Shown: one piece after another, positions 9,073 to 20,821 of the stretch
How positions within the stretch are numbered: the first letter of the stretch is position 1
How the letters are laid out: every line of letters starts with the position of its first letter
Assembly: GCF_034479635.1 (NCBI RefSeq)
Contig: NZ_CP140153.1
Coordinates: 2,397,501 to 2,452,836, forward strand
Origin: Guyparkeria halophila
GTDB lineage: Bacteria > Pseudomonadota > Gammaproteobacteria > Halothiobacillales > Halothiobacillaceae
DNA: 55,336 bases
Direction: 5' to 3'
The notes under the pieces: generated by a model
The model's database searches: none
The model's input: the letters and a program-made list of their open reading frames with translations, nothing else
Told to the model about the DNA's origin: nothing
Made by a program: the position numbers and the translations under genes

Positions 9073-9677
9073 GCCGGCGCGAGTTCGCGCACACCAGAAC
9101 GGTAGCGCAGGAAGCTCTTGAGTTGCTGGTGGCCGTGCTGGGTGAGGATCGACTCGGGGTGGAACTGGACGCCCTCGATGGCGTACTCGCGATGGCGGAA
9201 CCCCATGATCTCGTCGACCGCCCCGTCATCAAACTGCGTCCAGGCGGTGATCTCGAGCACCTCGGGAACACTGTCGCGAGCGATGACCAACGAGTGATAA
9301 CGCGTGGCCTCGAAGGGATTCGGCAGCCCTTCGAACACACCCTCGCCGGTGTGATAAACCGGCGAGACCTTGCCGTGCATCACCTCGCGGGCCCGCACCA
9401 CCTTGCCGCCGAAGACCTGGCCGATCGCCTGATGCCCCAGGCAGACGCCGAGGATGGGGAGCTTGCCGGCAAAGTGGCGGATCACCTCGAGCGAGATGCC
9501 GGCCTGGTCCGGATCGCAAGGCCCCGGGGAGACCACGATGTGGCTCGGCGCACGGGCCTCGATCTCCTCGACCGTCACCTGATCGTTGCGCGCCACCCAG
9601 ACCTCTTCACCCAGCTCGCCCAGGTACTGGACGAGGTTGTAGGTAAACGAGTCGTAGTTGTCGAGCATCAAGACCAT
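9069..9677 (-). CDS. trpG: Anthranilate / aminodeoxychorismate synthase glutaminase subunit
   Basis: Class I glutamine amidotransferase of 202 residues. It supplies ammonia to chorismate-using TrpE (tryptophan) or PabB (folate). Nucleophile Cys is in [13 protein letters not shown] (about residue 79), and the His-Glu pair is in [12 protein letters not shown]; the start [17 protein letters not shown] is typical. In many bacteria one protein serves both enzymes. Neither trpE, trpD, trpC nor pabB is adjacent; instead an MFS exporter gene overlaps its end, so the assignment TrpG versus PabA stays open. Confidence 0.9.
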   Translation of the reverse strand: MVLMLDNYDSFTYNLVQYLGELGEEVWVARNDQVTVEEIEARAPSHIVVSPGPCDPDQAGISLEVIRHFAGKLPILGVCLGHQAIGQVFGGKVVRAREVMHGKVSPVYHTGEGVFEGLPNPFEATRYHSLVIARDSVPEVLEITAWTQFDDGAVDEIMGFRHREYAIEGVQFHPESILTQHGHQQLKSFLRYRSGVRELAPA

Positions 9678-9787
9678 TGCGATTGCGACTCCATGAGCTA
9701 AGCGGTCGGACCGCCCGAAATCCGGGCAGCGGGGTAAGCGTTGGATGGCCAGTATAGCCGACGAGAAGCGCGCCTCGATCGGACGGC

Positions 9788-10531
9788 TCAGTGATACTTC
9801 TCGACGGTGATGTGCCCCGGCTCACGGCGACGATGACGACGCAGGCCACGCGGCTCGAGTACCTGCTGGACCGCCTCGATCATTCCTGAGTTCCCGCACA
9901 GCATGACGTGGGCATCCTCCGCTCGCAGATCCAGCCCGACATGGCGCTCGAGCTCACCGGAGTCCAGCGCGGCCGGGATCCGTTCGCTCAGGGTGCCCGG
10001 CTGCGCCTCCCGCGTGACCACCGGCACGAAGTCGAATCGATCGCCGTGGCGCGCCTGCAATCGACGAATCGTCTCGCCATAGGCGAGATCCGTCGCCCGG
10101 CGCACCGAATGACACAACACCACCCGCTCGGCGCGCTCCCAAGGGGTGTCGGTCTTGAGCATCGACAGGAACGGACCGAGCGCGGTACCCGTCGCGAACA
10201 GCCACAGATGGCGATGCGCCGGGGTGCGCTCCATGGTCATGGTGCCGGTGACCGAGGAATGCACGAACAGGGCGTCACCGGGCTCCAGCCGGGCCAGGCG
10301 CGGCGAGAGCGGCCCTTCGGGCACGAGATTGAAATAGATCTCGTGCGGGGTCTCGTCCGGCGCGTTGACCAGCGAGTAGGGTCGCGCGACGCGCTCGCCG
10401 TCGATATCGAGTCCGACCCGGACAAACTGTCCCGCCTTGAACGCCGGCAGCGGCGCGTCAAAACGCAGGGAGTACAGCCCGTCGTTCCAGCGAATCTTCT
10501 CCGCCACCGTCACTTCGATCCATTCGCCCAT
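9788..10531 (-). CDS. fpr: Ferredoxin--NADP(+) reductase
   Basis: FAD enzyme of the bacterial Fpr type, moving electrons between NADPH and ferredoxin or flavodoxin. 247 residues; FAD-binding RPYSLVNAP (near residue 50), NADP site [11 protein letters not shown], a CGNSGMIE motif near the C-terminus, and the class-typical end [10 protein letters not shown] ribosome site (GAGG, 6 bases before ATG) is present. It stands alone between the EamA gene and trpG, with about 110 and 60 bases of spacing, so it is probably its own transcript. Confidence 0.95.
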   Translation of the reverse strand: MGEWIEVTVAEKIRWNDGLYSLRFDAPLPAFKAGQFVRVGLDIDGERVARPYSLVNAPDETPHEIYFNLVPEGPLSPRLARLEPGDALFVHSSVTGTMTMERTPAHRHLWLFATGTALGPFLSMLKTDTPWERAERVVLCHSVRRATDLAYGETIRRLQARHGDRFDFVPVVTREAQPGTLSERIPAALDSGELERHVGLDLRAEDAHVMLCGNSGMIEAVQQVLEPRGLRRHRRREPGHITVEKYH

Positions 10532-10592
10532 CCGTTACCTCGTCTCGATTGGTCTTGCCGCTCGTGTCCAGCATGACATGGACGGCAAACCC

Positions 10593-11546
10593 TCAGGCTC
10601 CCACCCGCCGACGTGCCTGCTGCCGGGCCCGCCGCTGGTAGAGCGTGATGATCAGCAGCGCCGACAGGATCAGGCCAATGCCGATCTGCTTGACCGGCCC
10701 CGGTGTCTCACCCAGCACCAGCCAGGCGCTCAACACGCCGACACCGGGCACCAGCAGCGCCCCGAAGCCGGCGATCCAGGTGGGCAGGTGATGCAGTGAA
10801 TACACCCACAACAACCAGCCAACCGCGCCGGCCAGCACGACGTTATAGAACAGGGCCCAGAAAAAGTTGGGCGTCGGATCGACCGCAAACGGCTCGACCC
10901 AGAGCGCGATCGCCGTCAGCAACAGGCCGCCATAGAGCATCTGCCAGGCCGTCAGGCTAAGCAGGTCCGGCTGATAGCGATGGTAGTAACGCTTCTGCCA
11001 GATCGCACCCAACGCCCAGCCGAATCCCGAGGCAAAGGCCAGCAACACCGCCGCCGGCATCAGGCCCGCCTCCCAGGGCGAGATCAACAGCACCAGCCCG
11101 GGCACGGCCAGGCCGATCGCCAACAGCTGCACGCGCGTGATCCGTTCGTTGAGGGCGAAATGCGCCATCAGGGTCAGCCACAGGGGCATCATGAAGACGA
11201 TCACCGCGGTCTCGCCCGCCCCACCGCCGGCCTGAAGCGCCCACATCATGAAACCGACGAAGCCGGCGGTCTGGAACAGGCCGATCGGCAAGGCGTAGAA
11301 CAACGGCGGCGGGCGCAGGCGCTTGCCGGCGAGCGGCAGGATCGCGATCAGCAGTAGGGCCGGCAGTACCGTACGCAGCGCGGCGAACCACGCCGCCGAG
11401 ACATCCACCAGCACGGCCTTCATCACCACCCAGTTATAGCCCCACAGCAGGCCGAGCAAGAGCAAGGCAAACAGCGGCACCATCGCGATCGGGGCGTACT
11501 GGGGAATCTCGCGGTCCTCGACGGGACCCGGGGTTGGTTCGGTCAT
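10593..11546 (-). CDS. EamA/DMT family membrane transporter
   Basis: Drug/metabolite transporter superfamily protein, 317 residues, about ten membrane helices in two EamA repeats (first helix FALLLLGLLWGYNWVVMKAVL, second repeat beginning near ALGAIWQKRYYHRYQPD). The substrate is not predictable. No strong ribosome site is seen before the ATG; a TAAGAT -10-like hexamer sits at 11578-11583. Ends with a basic tail RRARQQARRRVGA in the cytoplasm. Confidence 0.88.
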   Translation of the reverse strand: MTEPTPGPVEDREIPQYAPIAMVPLFALLLLGLLWGYNWVVMKAVLVDVSAAWFAALRTVLPALLLIAILPLAGKRLRPPPLFYALPIGLFQTAGFVGFMMWALQAGGGAGETAVIVFMMPLWLTLMAHFALNERITRVQLLAIGLAVPGLVLLISPWEAGLMPAAVLLAFASGFGWALGAIWQKRYYHRYQPDLLSLTAWQMLYGGLLLTAIALWVEPFAVDPTPNFFWALFYNVVLAGAVGWLLWVYSLHHLPTWIAGFGALLVPGVGVLSAWLVLGETPGPVKQIGIGLILSALLIITLYQRRARQQARRRVGA

Positions 11547-11792
11547 GCGCGCACCGGCGATTGCTCAAGGGGCGGCGATCTTAGCAGCCCCGGCCCACGC
11601 GAGGCCTACCACCGCTCCCCGCATGCTTCCGACGCATCAAGGAACCCGAGCGCCTTGAGTGCATCTCAACTACCGTAGGGTTGGCCGAGCAGGGGGCATG
11701 AACAAACAGAACGCCCCGCTGGCCACGGCCGACACTGGGCACAAGGCTCGACGTCCTGTCGTGCCGGGCCGAGCAACCAAGGAGGTCGCATC

Positions 11793-11957
11793 ATGTTGTC
11801 ATGGGCACTCGTTTTCCTGATCGTGGGCATCATCGCAGGCGTACTGGGCTTAAGCGGCATCGCGGGCGCCGCGACGCAGATCGCCTGGATCCTGTTCGTG
11901 GTGGGCCTGATCCTGGCCATCGTTTTCTTCCTGATGGGCCGACGGCCGCCTGTCTGA
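11793..11957 (+). CDS. DUF1328 (YtjA-type) small membrane protein
   Basis: A 54-residue protein, [19 protein letters not shown] then [19 protein letters not shown] and [14 protein letters not shown], with two membrane helices around a GIAG turn; this is the DUF1328 family. Members are often induced by envelope or general stress, but the role is unknown. A strong ribosome site AAGGAGGT lies 7 bases before the ATG. It is a single gene pointing toward thiC, with a shared bidirectional terminator between them. About 245 bases upstream are non-coding (11547-11792) and hold nothing else recognisable. Confidence 0.9.
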   Translation: MLSWALVFLIVGIIAGVLGLSGIAGAATQIAWILFVVGLILAIVFFLMGRRPPV

Positions 11958-11981
11958 CGACACCGCTCAACGGACAACAAA

Positions 11982-12006
11982 AAAACCCCGGCCAGGCCGG
12001 GGTTTT
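11982..12006. terminator. Bidirectional intrinsic terminator between DUF1328 gene and thiC
   Basis: CCCCGGCC-A-GGCCGGGG stem (11986-11993 with 11995-12002) flanked by A-run and TTTT. It is preceded by seven A's and followed by TTTTCG, so it can end transcription from both converging genes. Confidence 0.9.
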
Positions 12007-12033
12007 CGTTTATCCGGTCGCGTGGACGACGGA

Positions 12034-14099
<2,066 letters not shown>

Positions 14100-14309
14100 C
14101 TGCGGATGGGTGGCGGCCGAACATCGTCCGGGCAGCCACCGTTATGGTCGGGACGCTACCCCAGCGATCGGCAAATAACAAGTTCCCGCACGGCTTTCAG
14201 TGACTTAGCATGTCGCATTCATCGCGTCACCTCGCGCGGGAAGTTGCCGGGGCAGTGGAAAACCCGTAAATTACCGCGCACTCAATTTCCCGAAACCAGA
14301 GCCGAATTC

Positions 14310-14969
14310 ATGCCCACCGACATCGAACTGGCCCGCTTCAACATGGTCGAGCAACAGATCCGCCCCTGGGACGTGCTCGACAAGCGCGTTCTGGAGGTGT
14401 TCTTCAACGTCCCGCGCGAGCGTTTTGTCCCGGATGCCGAGCGGGTGCATGCCTTCGCCGACGTGGCGGTGCCGATCGGCCATGGCCAGACCATGCTGCC
14501 GCCGGTCGTCGAGGGCCGCATCCTGCAGAACCTGCAGGTCCAGCCCGGCGAGCGCGTGCTCGAGATCGGCACCGGCACCGGCTTCTTCACGGCCTGCCTG
14601 GCCTCCTTGGGCAACAGCGTGCGCTCGGTGGACATCTTCCCGGAGTTCACCGAACGCGCCGGCGGCCTGCTCTCGGAGCTGGGTTTCGAGCGCGTCGTGC
14701 TCGAAACCGGCGACGGCCACGACGGCTGGGCCACCGACGAACGCTTTGACGTGATCGTCTTCACCGGCGCGCGCACCGAGATGCCGGAAGCGAGCTTGCG
14801 CCAGCTCAATATCGGCGGTCGGCTGCTGGCCATCACCGGCACGGGACCGATCCAAACCGTCTCGATGGTGACCCGCGAATCCGAGACCCACTTCCACACC
14901 GACTCCCTGTTCGAGACCCGCACCGGCTACCTGATCGGCGCCGAGCCGAAGCCGACCTTCTCGCTCTAA
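14310..14969 (+). CDS. Protein-L-isoaspartate O-methyltransferase family protein
   Basis: SAM-dependent methyltransferase of the PIMT family, 219 residues. SAM motif I is VLEIGTGTGFFTACLA (residues 83-98); the family block VAVPIGHGQTMLPPVVEGR precedes it. Other motifs are VLETGDGHDGW and FDVIVFTGA. Compared with true Pcm, the N-terminus MPTDIELARFNMVEQQIRPW resembles the subgroup commonly found next to tolC in gammaproteobacteria, whose substrate is not firmly known. The ATG at 14310 has only a weak ribosome site (GAG). An open frame extends upstream to 13914 but crosses the thiC riboswitch on the other strand and is rejected. Confidence 0.85.
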   Translation: MPTDIELARFNMVEQQIRPWDVLDKRVLEVFFNVPRERFVPDAERVHAFADVAVPIGHGQTMLPPVVEGRILQNLQVQPGERVLEIGTGTGFFTACLASLGNSVRSVDIFPEFTERAGGLLSELGFERVVLETGDGHDGWATDERFDVIVFTGARTEMPEASLRQLNIGGRLLAITGTGPIQTVSMVTRESETHFHTDSLFETRTGYLIGAEPKPTFSL

Positions 14970-15422
14970 GGACGATCTGCGCAAACCCGATGCCACAGGC
15001 TTGTCCCGCCGGGCGCGACTTGAACCCGACATCGGCGGCACTTCCTGCCTTGGCAGCGGAACCAGCCTGACCAAGGCGGACGGTCGCCTTGGCTCTACCC
15101 GGCCCCACGGGCCAGAGCGGCATCGGATTCGTGCAGCGCCCCGCCTTTCCGACTCCTGCCCGCTATCATCCCGGTGCGAACATCCAGGTCAGAGCCCACT
15201 CCAACCGGGGCGTTTCTGCGCTAAGCTCTTGACCCGGTAACGTATACCGTGGCCGGTTGGCAGCGACCAGGCCACGGATGGCCCAGGGACGGTCGGCAAG
15301 CCGATCCTTCCCAGCTGCCGACGGCCCGTTGACGCCTTGCCCACCGATGACCGGCTGGGGTATCGTTCAATCCGTTAGCAGACTAATCAATTCCCGACCA
15401 ACCTTTCCGAGGTGTCCCGACC
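14970..15422. other. 453-base non-coding gap between pcm-family gene and tolC
   Basis: No supported gene. Two perfect hairpins are visible: CCAAGGCG / CGCCTTGG (15071-15078 with 15085-15092, loop GACGGT) and CCGTGGCC / GGCCACGG (15247-15254 with 15270-15277). Neither has a T-run. The tolC promoter probably lies here; no convincing -35/-10 pair was identified. Confidence 0.5.
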
Positions 15423-16943
15423 ATGCCTGTCAGTCGCAACGCATCCACTCGCGGCGTGCCCATCGCCCCGAACCGGCCGCTGCGCCGCGCCGTCCTGTCG
15501 GTCGCCATCGGCATGGGCCTGGCGGTCGGCGGCACACCGGCCTGGTCGGCCGACCTGCTCGACATCTACTCGCTGGCCGAACAGAACGACCAGCAACTGC
15601 GCTCGGCCGAACAACAGCGTCTGTCGGTCGAGCAGAACATCCCGATCGAGCGGGCCGACCTGCTCCCGCAGGTGGGTGCCGGAGCGGGGGTTCGGTTTGA
15701 GCGCACCGACACCACGATTGGCGAAGCCCCCGGCACGGACAGCAACGATGGCTTTGGCGGCAATCTCGGCCTGACGCTCGAGCAGAGCCTCTTCAACCGG
15801 ACGGCCCAGCTTGAAGTCGGCCGAGCCGAACTGGAGGTGCGCCAGGCGGCGGTCGACTATGAACAGGCCCGCCAGGATCTGATCCTGCGCACCGGCCAGG
15901 CATATTTCCGCGTCCTGAACGCCGATGCCCAGCTGCAATTGGCCCAGGCCAATCGCGCGGCACTCAAGCGTCAGCTTGAACGTGCCCAGCGACAGTACGA
16001 GGTGGGGCTGGTGGCGGTGACCGATGTGGCGGATGCCCAGTCGGAATACGACCAGGCCAACGCGCAGATCATTGCCGCGCGCAACGAGCTCAACAATGCC
16101 GAGGCGGCCCTGGCCACCATCATCGGGCAGATGGTCACCGACCTGGACGACATCCGCACCAACCTTGACGTGGCCGCGCCTCAGCCGGCCGACCCCGAGC
16201 AGTGGATCGAGCTCGCCCTCGCCCAGAACCTCGAGCTGCAAAGCGCGGCCATCGGCACGCAAATCGCCCAGCAGGCCGTCGACATCAACCGCTCCGCCCG
16301 TGCCCCAACCGTCGGACTGGAGGCGCAGTACGGTTACGACAACACCTACACCGGGGGAGGATTGACTCGGCAGGATCGGCGCGGATCGCTCAACGGCAGC
16401 GTCGGTGTGCAGGTCGAACTGCCGATCTACACCGGCGGGCGGATCAATTCACGCTCTCGCAAGGCGGCCTTCGATTACCAGCGCAGCCAGTTCGATCTGG
16501 ATGGCCAACGCCGCCAGGTCCGCCAGCAGACGTCCGACAGCTTCCGCGGGGTGCAGACCTCGATCAGCGAGATCACCGCCTTCCGCCAGTCGGTGGAATC
16601 CGCACGGACCAGCCTGGTCGCCACCGAAGCAGGCTACGGCGTGGGCACGCGCACCATCGTCGACGTGCTCAATGCCGAACTGCGCGTATTCGAGGCCATG
16701 GCCAACTACCTCGATGCCCGTTACGGCTACATCACCAACCTGCTGCAGCTGAAGGCCGACACCGGCCAGCTGACCGTCGCCGACCTGGAAGCCATTAATC
16801 GCCAGCTCACGGATCAGGAAACCAACGCCCTGATCGCCCCGCTGATGGGGCGCAGCGATGACGACGGCGCGAGCTCGGCGGATACCGAAATGATGCAACG
16901 CGTGCTCGAGCGTGCCCGCCGGACGGTCGACGGCGAGAACTGA
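15423..16943 (+). CDS. tolC: TolC family outer-membrane efflux channel
   Basis: Type I secretion / efflux outer-membrane channel of 506 residues. A signal peptide ends near AWSA-DLLD (residue 43). Two outer-membrane efflux repeats follow: the first with LLDIYSLAEQNDQQLRSAEQ and LTLEQSLFNRTAQLEVGRAE, the second from WIELALAQNLELQSA with VELPIYTGGRINSRSRKAA and GYGVGTRTIVDVLNAE (each a family hallmark, quoted in pieces). Helical segments are rich in Ala/Gln/Glu. The ribosome site is GAGGTG. The thiC-pcm-tolC-waaA order is conserved in several gammaproteobacteria. No inner-membrane pump gene is adjacent. Confidence 0.94.
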   Translation: MPVSRNASTRGVPIAPNRPLRRAVLSVAIGMGLAVGGTPAWSADLLDIYSLAEQNDQQLRSAEQQRLSVEQNIPIERADLLPQVGAGAGVRFERTDTTIGEAPGTDSNDGFGGNLGLTLEQSLFNRTAQLEVGRAELEVRQAAVDYEQARQDLILRTGQAYFRVLNADAQLQLAQANRAALKRQLERAQRQYEVGLVAVTDVADAQSEYDQANAQIIAARNELNNAEAALATIIGQMVTDLDDIRTNLDVAAPQPADPEQWIELALAQNLELQSAAIGTQIAQQAVDINRSARAPTVGLEAQYGYDNTYTGGGLTRQDRRGSLNGSVGVQVELPIYTGGRINSRSRKAAFDYQRSQFDLDGQRRQVRQQTSDSFRGVQTSISEITAFRQSVESARTSLVATEAGYGVGTRTIVDVLNAELRVFEAMANYLDARYGYITNLLQLKADTGQLTVADLEAINRQLTDQETNALIAPLMGRSDDDGASSADTEMMQRVLERARRTVDGEN

Positions 16944-16985
16944 CACCGGCTCGCCGGGGCAGGGAATCGACGCTCCCCCGCTCGT

Positions 16986-18218
16986 TCAATCCAGCCACGC
17001 CGCGAGCCGCCCGACCAGACGGTCGGCCGCGCCGCGGTGCTCGGCTATCACGGCACGCGCCCGCGACCCCGTGGCCGCCCAGTCCTCGGGCCGAGCAAAG
17101 CACTCGATCACCGCCGCCGCCAGTGTCTTGCTGTCGGCCACCTCACGGCAGGCATTCCGCTCGCCGAGCACCGCAAAGACCTGGCGGAAATTCTGCACGG
17201 CCGGTCCATGCAATACCGCCCGCCCCACGGCGGCCGGTTCGATCGGATTGTGCCCACCGACAGATACCAGCGATCCGCCCATGAAAACGACCGGCACCTC
17301 GGCGAACAGCCCCGCCAGCAGCCCCGCCCGGTCGATCACCTCCACCGCCGGCCGGCTGTCCGGCGGCCGATCAGGCGCCCATGTCCCCACCGACAGGCCG
17401 GAGCGCTCGACCAGCCGCCGCACCTCGCCCGCCCGCTCGGGGTGGCGGGGCACCAGGATCAATCGGGCCTCGGGGTAACGCGCGAGCACCGCCTGGTGAG
17501 CGCCCAGCACCTGGGCCTCCTCGCCAGGGTGGGTACTCGCCGCCAGCCAGGTCAGCCGACGGTCGGTCGGCAGCGGCTCGGCCTTCTCGCTCACGGGCAG
17601 ATCGAATTTGAGGTTGCCGCAGTCTTCGGCTCGCACCGCCCCCAGGGCGAGGAAACGGTCGCGGTCCGCGATGGACTGGGCGCAGATGAGCTCGACGCCG
17701 CGCAACACCTCCCGGAGCAAACCGCCACCCCAGCGGGCATATCGTCGATACGACCGGTCGGACAGGCGGGCGTTGGCGATGACCAGCGGCACGTCGGCAC
17801 GTCCGGCCTCGCGCACCAGGTTCGGCCACAGCTCCGTTTCCATCACCACCATCAGCCGCGGGCGCAAACGCGCCAACACGCGACGCTGCGCGAAGGCCAG
17901 ATCAAAGGGGGCATAGAAATGCGGCAGGTCCAGCCCACGGGCCGCCTCGGCGCCGGTCTCGGTGGTGGTGCTGATCACGATCGGAAGATCCGGCCAGCGC
18001 GCCTGTACCGCGCTGACCAGCATGGCCGCGGCCCGCACCTCGCCCAGGGAAACGGCATGCAACCACACGCCGCCACGGGGCAGCCCATCGCGCAGACGCC
18101 CGAACTGCTCCAGCAGGCGGCGATGCCCGGCGCGGGCATGGCGGTAGCGACGCCAGGCATCCCACAGCAGCCACGGAGCGATCAGGCTCAAGGCGACCTG
18201 GTATTGCCAGCGCCTCAT
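16986..18218 (-). CDS. waaA: 3-deoxy-D-manno-octulosonic acid transferase
   Basis: WaaA (KdtA) adds Kdo to lipid A precursor at the cytoplasmic face of the inner membrane. 410 residues with an N-terminal anchor (VALSLIAPWLLWDAWRR). GT-B features: GVWLHAVSLGEVRAA, MVVMETELWPN, and the donor-binding region VVFMGGSLVSVGGHNPIEPAA with its conserved HNP-EPA. A ribosome site GGGAGG precedes the ATG. It converges with tolC and is divergent from the lpxL-type gene. Confidence 0.96.
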   Translation of the reverse strand: MRRWQYQVALSLIAPWLLWDAWRRYRHARAGHRRLLEQFGRLRDGLPRGGVWLHAVSLGEVRAAAMLVSAVQARWPDLPIVISTTTETGAEAARGLDLPHFYAPFDLAFAQRRVLARLRPRLMVVMETELWPNLVREAGRADVPLVIANARLSDRSYRRYARWGGGLLREVLRGVELICAQSIADRDRFLALGAVRAEDCGNLKFDLPVSEKAEPLPTDRRLTWLAASTHPGEEAQVLGAHQAVLARYPEARLILVPRHPERAGEVRRLVERSGLSVGTWAPDRPPDSRPAVEVIDRAGLLAGLFAEVPVVFMGGSLVSVGGHNPIEPAAVGRAVLHGPAVQNFRQVFAVLGERNACREVADSKTLAAAVIECFARPEDWAATGSRARAVIAEHRGAADRLVGRLAAWLD

Positions 18219-18334
18219 GCCACGCCTCCCTGCCTAGGGACGCATTCCAGAAAGGGGCCGCACACCGGTGAGACGAACGGGCAGACAACTCGCTTCAAGT
18301 GCATAAGGCCCATTATCGCTTAGAATGCCGCTCC

Positions 18335-19225
18335 ATGAGTGACCCTCTCCCTCCACGCATTCGCGCGACGCGCTTGCTGCTGTCGCTGGTTCCCCGGCTG
18401 ATCGCCGCCTTGCCGCAACGTGCCCGACTGGCCCTCGGCCGCGGGCTCGGCTGGTTGATGGCGCGCACGCTCAAGAAACGGCGCCAGGTCATGCGGGCGA
18501 ACCTCGCGGTCGCCTTCCCCGAATGGACCCTTGCGGCACGGGAGGGCACCATCGACGAGCATTTCGCCCGACTGGGGGCCGGGATCTGCGAGGGGTTCTG
18601 GGGCTGGTTCGGCAACCTCGAGCGTGTGCCCGAATACCGTGTCATCGGCCTGGAGCACCTCGAGGCCGCCCGGGCGGCCGGACGGGGCGCCATCCTGAAC
18701 GCCGCGCATGTCACCGACATGGAACTGGGCGTCTACTTCGTCTCTCGCCATGCGCCCGTGCATGCCGTCTATCGCCCCAACAACAACCCGGCGATCGACG
18801 CGCTGATCGACCAGGGACGCGAGAAGCACCTGGCCGGCCTGATCCATCGGGAAGACACCCGCGCCATGGTCCGCGCCCTGCGCGCCGGTGACGTCTTGTG
18901 GACCGCGCCGGACCAGAATTACCACGGCAAGACCAGTGCCTTCATTCCCTTCTTCGGGCTGCCGGCGGCCACCAACACCGCCATGCCGATACTGGCCCGC
19001 ATGGGCCGGGCCGTGATCCTGCCCTACCACGTCCGACGTTTCGGCAACCGCTACGAACTGGAGATCGAACCGCCAATCCCAGATATCCCCAGCGGCAACG
19101 ACGTGGCCGACACTCAGCTGCTGGTCGAACGGCTGGAAGCGGAAATCCGCCGCCATCCGGCCATGTATTTCTGGGGCCACCGGCGGTTCAAGACGCTGCC
19201 ACAGGGCACGCCGACTCCCTACTGA
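18335..19225 (+). CDS. Lipid A biosynthesis acyltransferase (LpxL/HtrB family)
   Basis: Late acyltransferase of lipid A, 296 residues. The catalytic HX4E motif is in NAAHVTDMELG (His125, Glu130 from the ATG at 18335). Other landmarks are MRANLAVAFPEW, YRPNNNPAID, REDTRAMVRALRAGDVL and APDQNY. The enzyme would move a lauroyl- or myristoyl-type chain from ACP to Kdo-lipid A; whether LpxL, LpxM or LpxP type is unclear. No ribosome site precedes the ATG, but TAGAAT sits 8 bases upstream, hinting at a leaderless transcript. The earlier in-frame ATG at 18299 lies upstream of that hexamer. Confidence 0.92.
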   Translation: MSDPLPPRIRATRLLLSLVPRLIAALPQRARLALGRGLGWLMARTLKKRRQVMRANLAVAFPEWTLAAREGTIDEHFARLGAGICEGFWGWFGNLERVPEYRVIGLEHLEAARAAGRGAILNAAHVTDMELGVYFVSRHAPVHAVYRPNNNPAIDALIDQGREKHLAGLIHREDTRAMVRALRAGDVLWTAPDQNYHGKTSAFIPFFGLPAATNTAMPILARMGRAVILPYHVRRFGNRYELEIEPPIPDIPSGNDVADTQLLVERLEAEIRRHPAMYFWGHRRFKTLPQGTPTPY

Positions 19226-19235
19226 ACCAAGAGCC

Positions 19236-19958
19236 TCAGCGCCAGTGTTCAGCGACCCACGGCGTGGGCCGCATCCACTTCCACTTTCCCGTCCATTCGC
19301 CTCGAATCGCCTCGTCAGGCTTGGGGTGGCCGTGAAAGACCACGACCTTGGCTTCCTTGGGCTCTCTCGGCGCAACGAACGGCGCCAGCAGCCGGGGCGG
19401 CATGCAATGCTTCTTGAAGCTCACACACCATTCCGCCGGCCAATAGACCATGTTGTAACCCGACTCGTGGAGTGTTTCGGTGAGGTAGATCTGCTCGTTG
19501 CGACGCTCGGCCATGATTTTCTCGGGATCGGCGTTATACCGATCCAGCACCCAGGACAAATCTCCGATCTTGAAACGGTAGACCGAGGAATTACCCACCA
19601 CACGATCCGGGTGAGTCCAGTTGTGAATGATGCAGAAATCGCCGGGATAGTCGAAGAACGGGTCGAGCGAATCCCGAATCACGATATCTAGATCCAGAAA
19701 CAGGGCATCGCCCTCCATTCCGCCCAGATCAGGGGTGAACGTGCCGAGTTTTCGCCACGCTTCGTGCATGCGATGCGATGGCACGTTGACCTCTGGCAGC
19801 GGGTGGGTTTCCACCTCCTCGCGGATGCCCGACACATCGTCGGTAAAGCAGGCAAACCGGAATGGCGGGGTGATGTTGCGGGCCACCATGCTGTACAGGG
19901 TATTCACGTCCTGGGCGCTGTAGGCATCACCCCATTTCATGCAGATCACGTTTTTCAT
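19236..19958 (-). CDS. Putative glycosyltransferase (GT-A-like, DxD)
   Basis: A 240-residue cytoplasmic protein starting MKNVICMKWGDAYSAQDVN and continuing with TLYSMVARNITPPFRFACFTDD. This pattern occurs in a family of bacterial glycosyltransferase-like proteins. DALFLDLDIVI supplies a DxD-type metal/sugar-nucleotide site. An in-frame GTG at 19967 is an alternative start. It ends the minus-strand glycosyltransferase run and is convergent with the lpxL-type gene only 10 bases away. By eye the base composition is less GC-rich than in neighbours, as often seen for surface-sugar genes. The sugar and acceptor are not known. Confidence 0.7.
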   Translation of the reverse strand: MKNVICMKWGDAYSAQDVNTLYSMVARNITPPFRFACFTDDVSGIREEVETHPLPEVNVPSHRMHEAWRKLGTFTPDLGGMEGDALFLDLDIVIRDSLDPFFDYPGDFCIIHNWTHPDRVVGNSSVYRFKIGDLSWVLDRYNADPEKIMAERRNEQIYLTETLHESGYNMVYWPAEWCVSFKKHCMPPRLLAPFVAPREPKEAKVVVFHGHPKPDEAIRGEWTGKWKWMRPTPWVAEHWR

Positions 19959-19984
19959 CGGTTTCACTCTTTTTTTGTTAGCGG

Positions 19985-20821
19985 CTAGCGGTCCACTCGC
20001 TCATGAGTGAACAGGCCGGGGGGCAGCCCAACCGGGAAGCGCTGCTTCCGCCACCAAGGTCGATTCAACTCTTTCTCGATGTCGCTAAACCCGTTCACCA
20101 GCCTCGAGGATGGATGGGCCTCGACATAGGGCAGGATCACATTCAGCATCCAGTCCCGCCTCACCAGGATCGATTGGTTGGTCCAGTTGAGATAAGGGGA
20201 TGCCGTGACGAGGTTGCCTCGCTTGGTCCGGCGGAAGACTCCCGGAAACGCCCGCTCGGGATACGGCATGGCATACGCCGCAATACCCTGCAAACGCCGA
20301 GCCTTGCGTGGCCGGACCCAACGACGAATCCTGGATCCCCACGCCCCGTCAGCCGAGCCGGAAGGCACCCGATCACCGAAATATCGGCAAAACTTTCCCA
20401 GGGTGGCGAAGTCCTGGCCGGGCGAGGCCAGACTACGGAAACGGAAGACCGGGATGCCCAGTTCCTCGGCATCGTGCAATGCCGTCGACAGCTGCCGAGC
20501 GGCCTCGTCATGGGGTTCGATCAAGGGACAATCGTTTTCCAGAAGCAGGACGTAGTCGCACTCGACTTCCTCGACAAGCGCCCTGACTCCTCCAAAAATG
20601 CCGATGTTGCTGGCCGTGCCACTGGCGGGCAACCCAAATGCCTCGGCCACCTCGCGGTCCTGATCGCTTATTTCCTGAAACAGGATGCGACAGTCATCAA
20701 ATAGCGAAAACAAATCGCCATCGGCATAGGTCGCCAGGGTCTGAGAGAGCGTGCGAGGCGCCTTCCAGCTCAGCACCCCGAGTCCCACCGTAATGCCCTG
20801 CGGCCCGTTCACAGCCCCCAT
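19985..20821 (-). CDS. Putative glycosyltransferase (GT2-like)
   Basis: A 278-residue protein whose N-terminal half resembles a GT-A nucleotide-sugar fold: ITVGLGVLSWKAPRTLSQTL, then FQEISDQDREVAEAFG, and CDYVLLLENDCPLIEPHDEA with a possible metal-binding END. The second half is rich in Arg/Trp (RRWVRPRKARRL, RPWWRKQRFPVGL). No signal peptide or membrane helix. The start overlaps the preceding glycosyltransferase stop by one base (TAATG). It probably adds a sugar in LPS core or another surface glycan; this is inference from position. Confidence 0.65.
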   Translation of the reverse strand: MGAVNGPQGITVGLGVLSWKAPRTLSQTLATYADGDLFSLFDDCRILFQEISDQDREVAEAFGLPASGTASNIGIFGGVRALVEEVECDYVLLLENDCPLIEPHDEAARQLSTALHDAEELGIPVFRFRSLASPGQDFATLGKFCRYFGDRVPSGSADGAWGSRIRRWVRPRKARRLQGIAAYAMPYPERAFPGVFRRTKRGNLVTASPYLNWTNQSILVRRDWMLNVILPYVEAHPSSRLVNGFSDIEKELNRPWWRKQRFPVGLPPGLFTHERVDR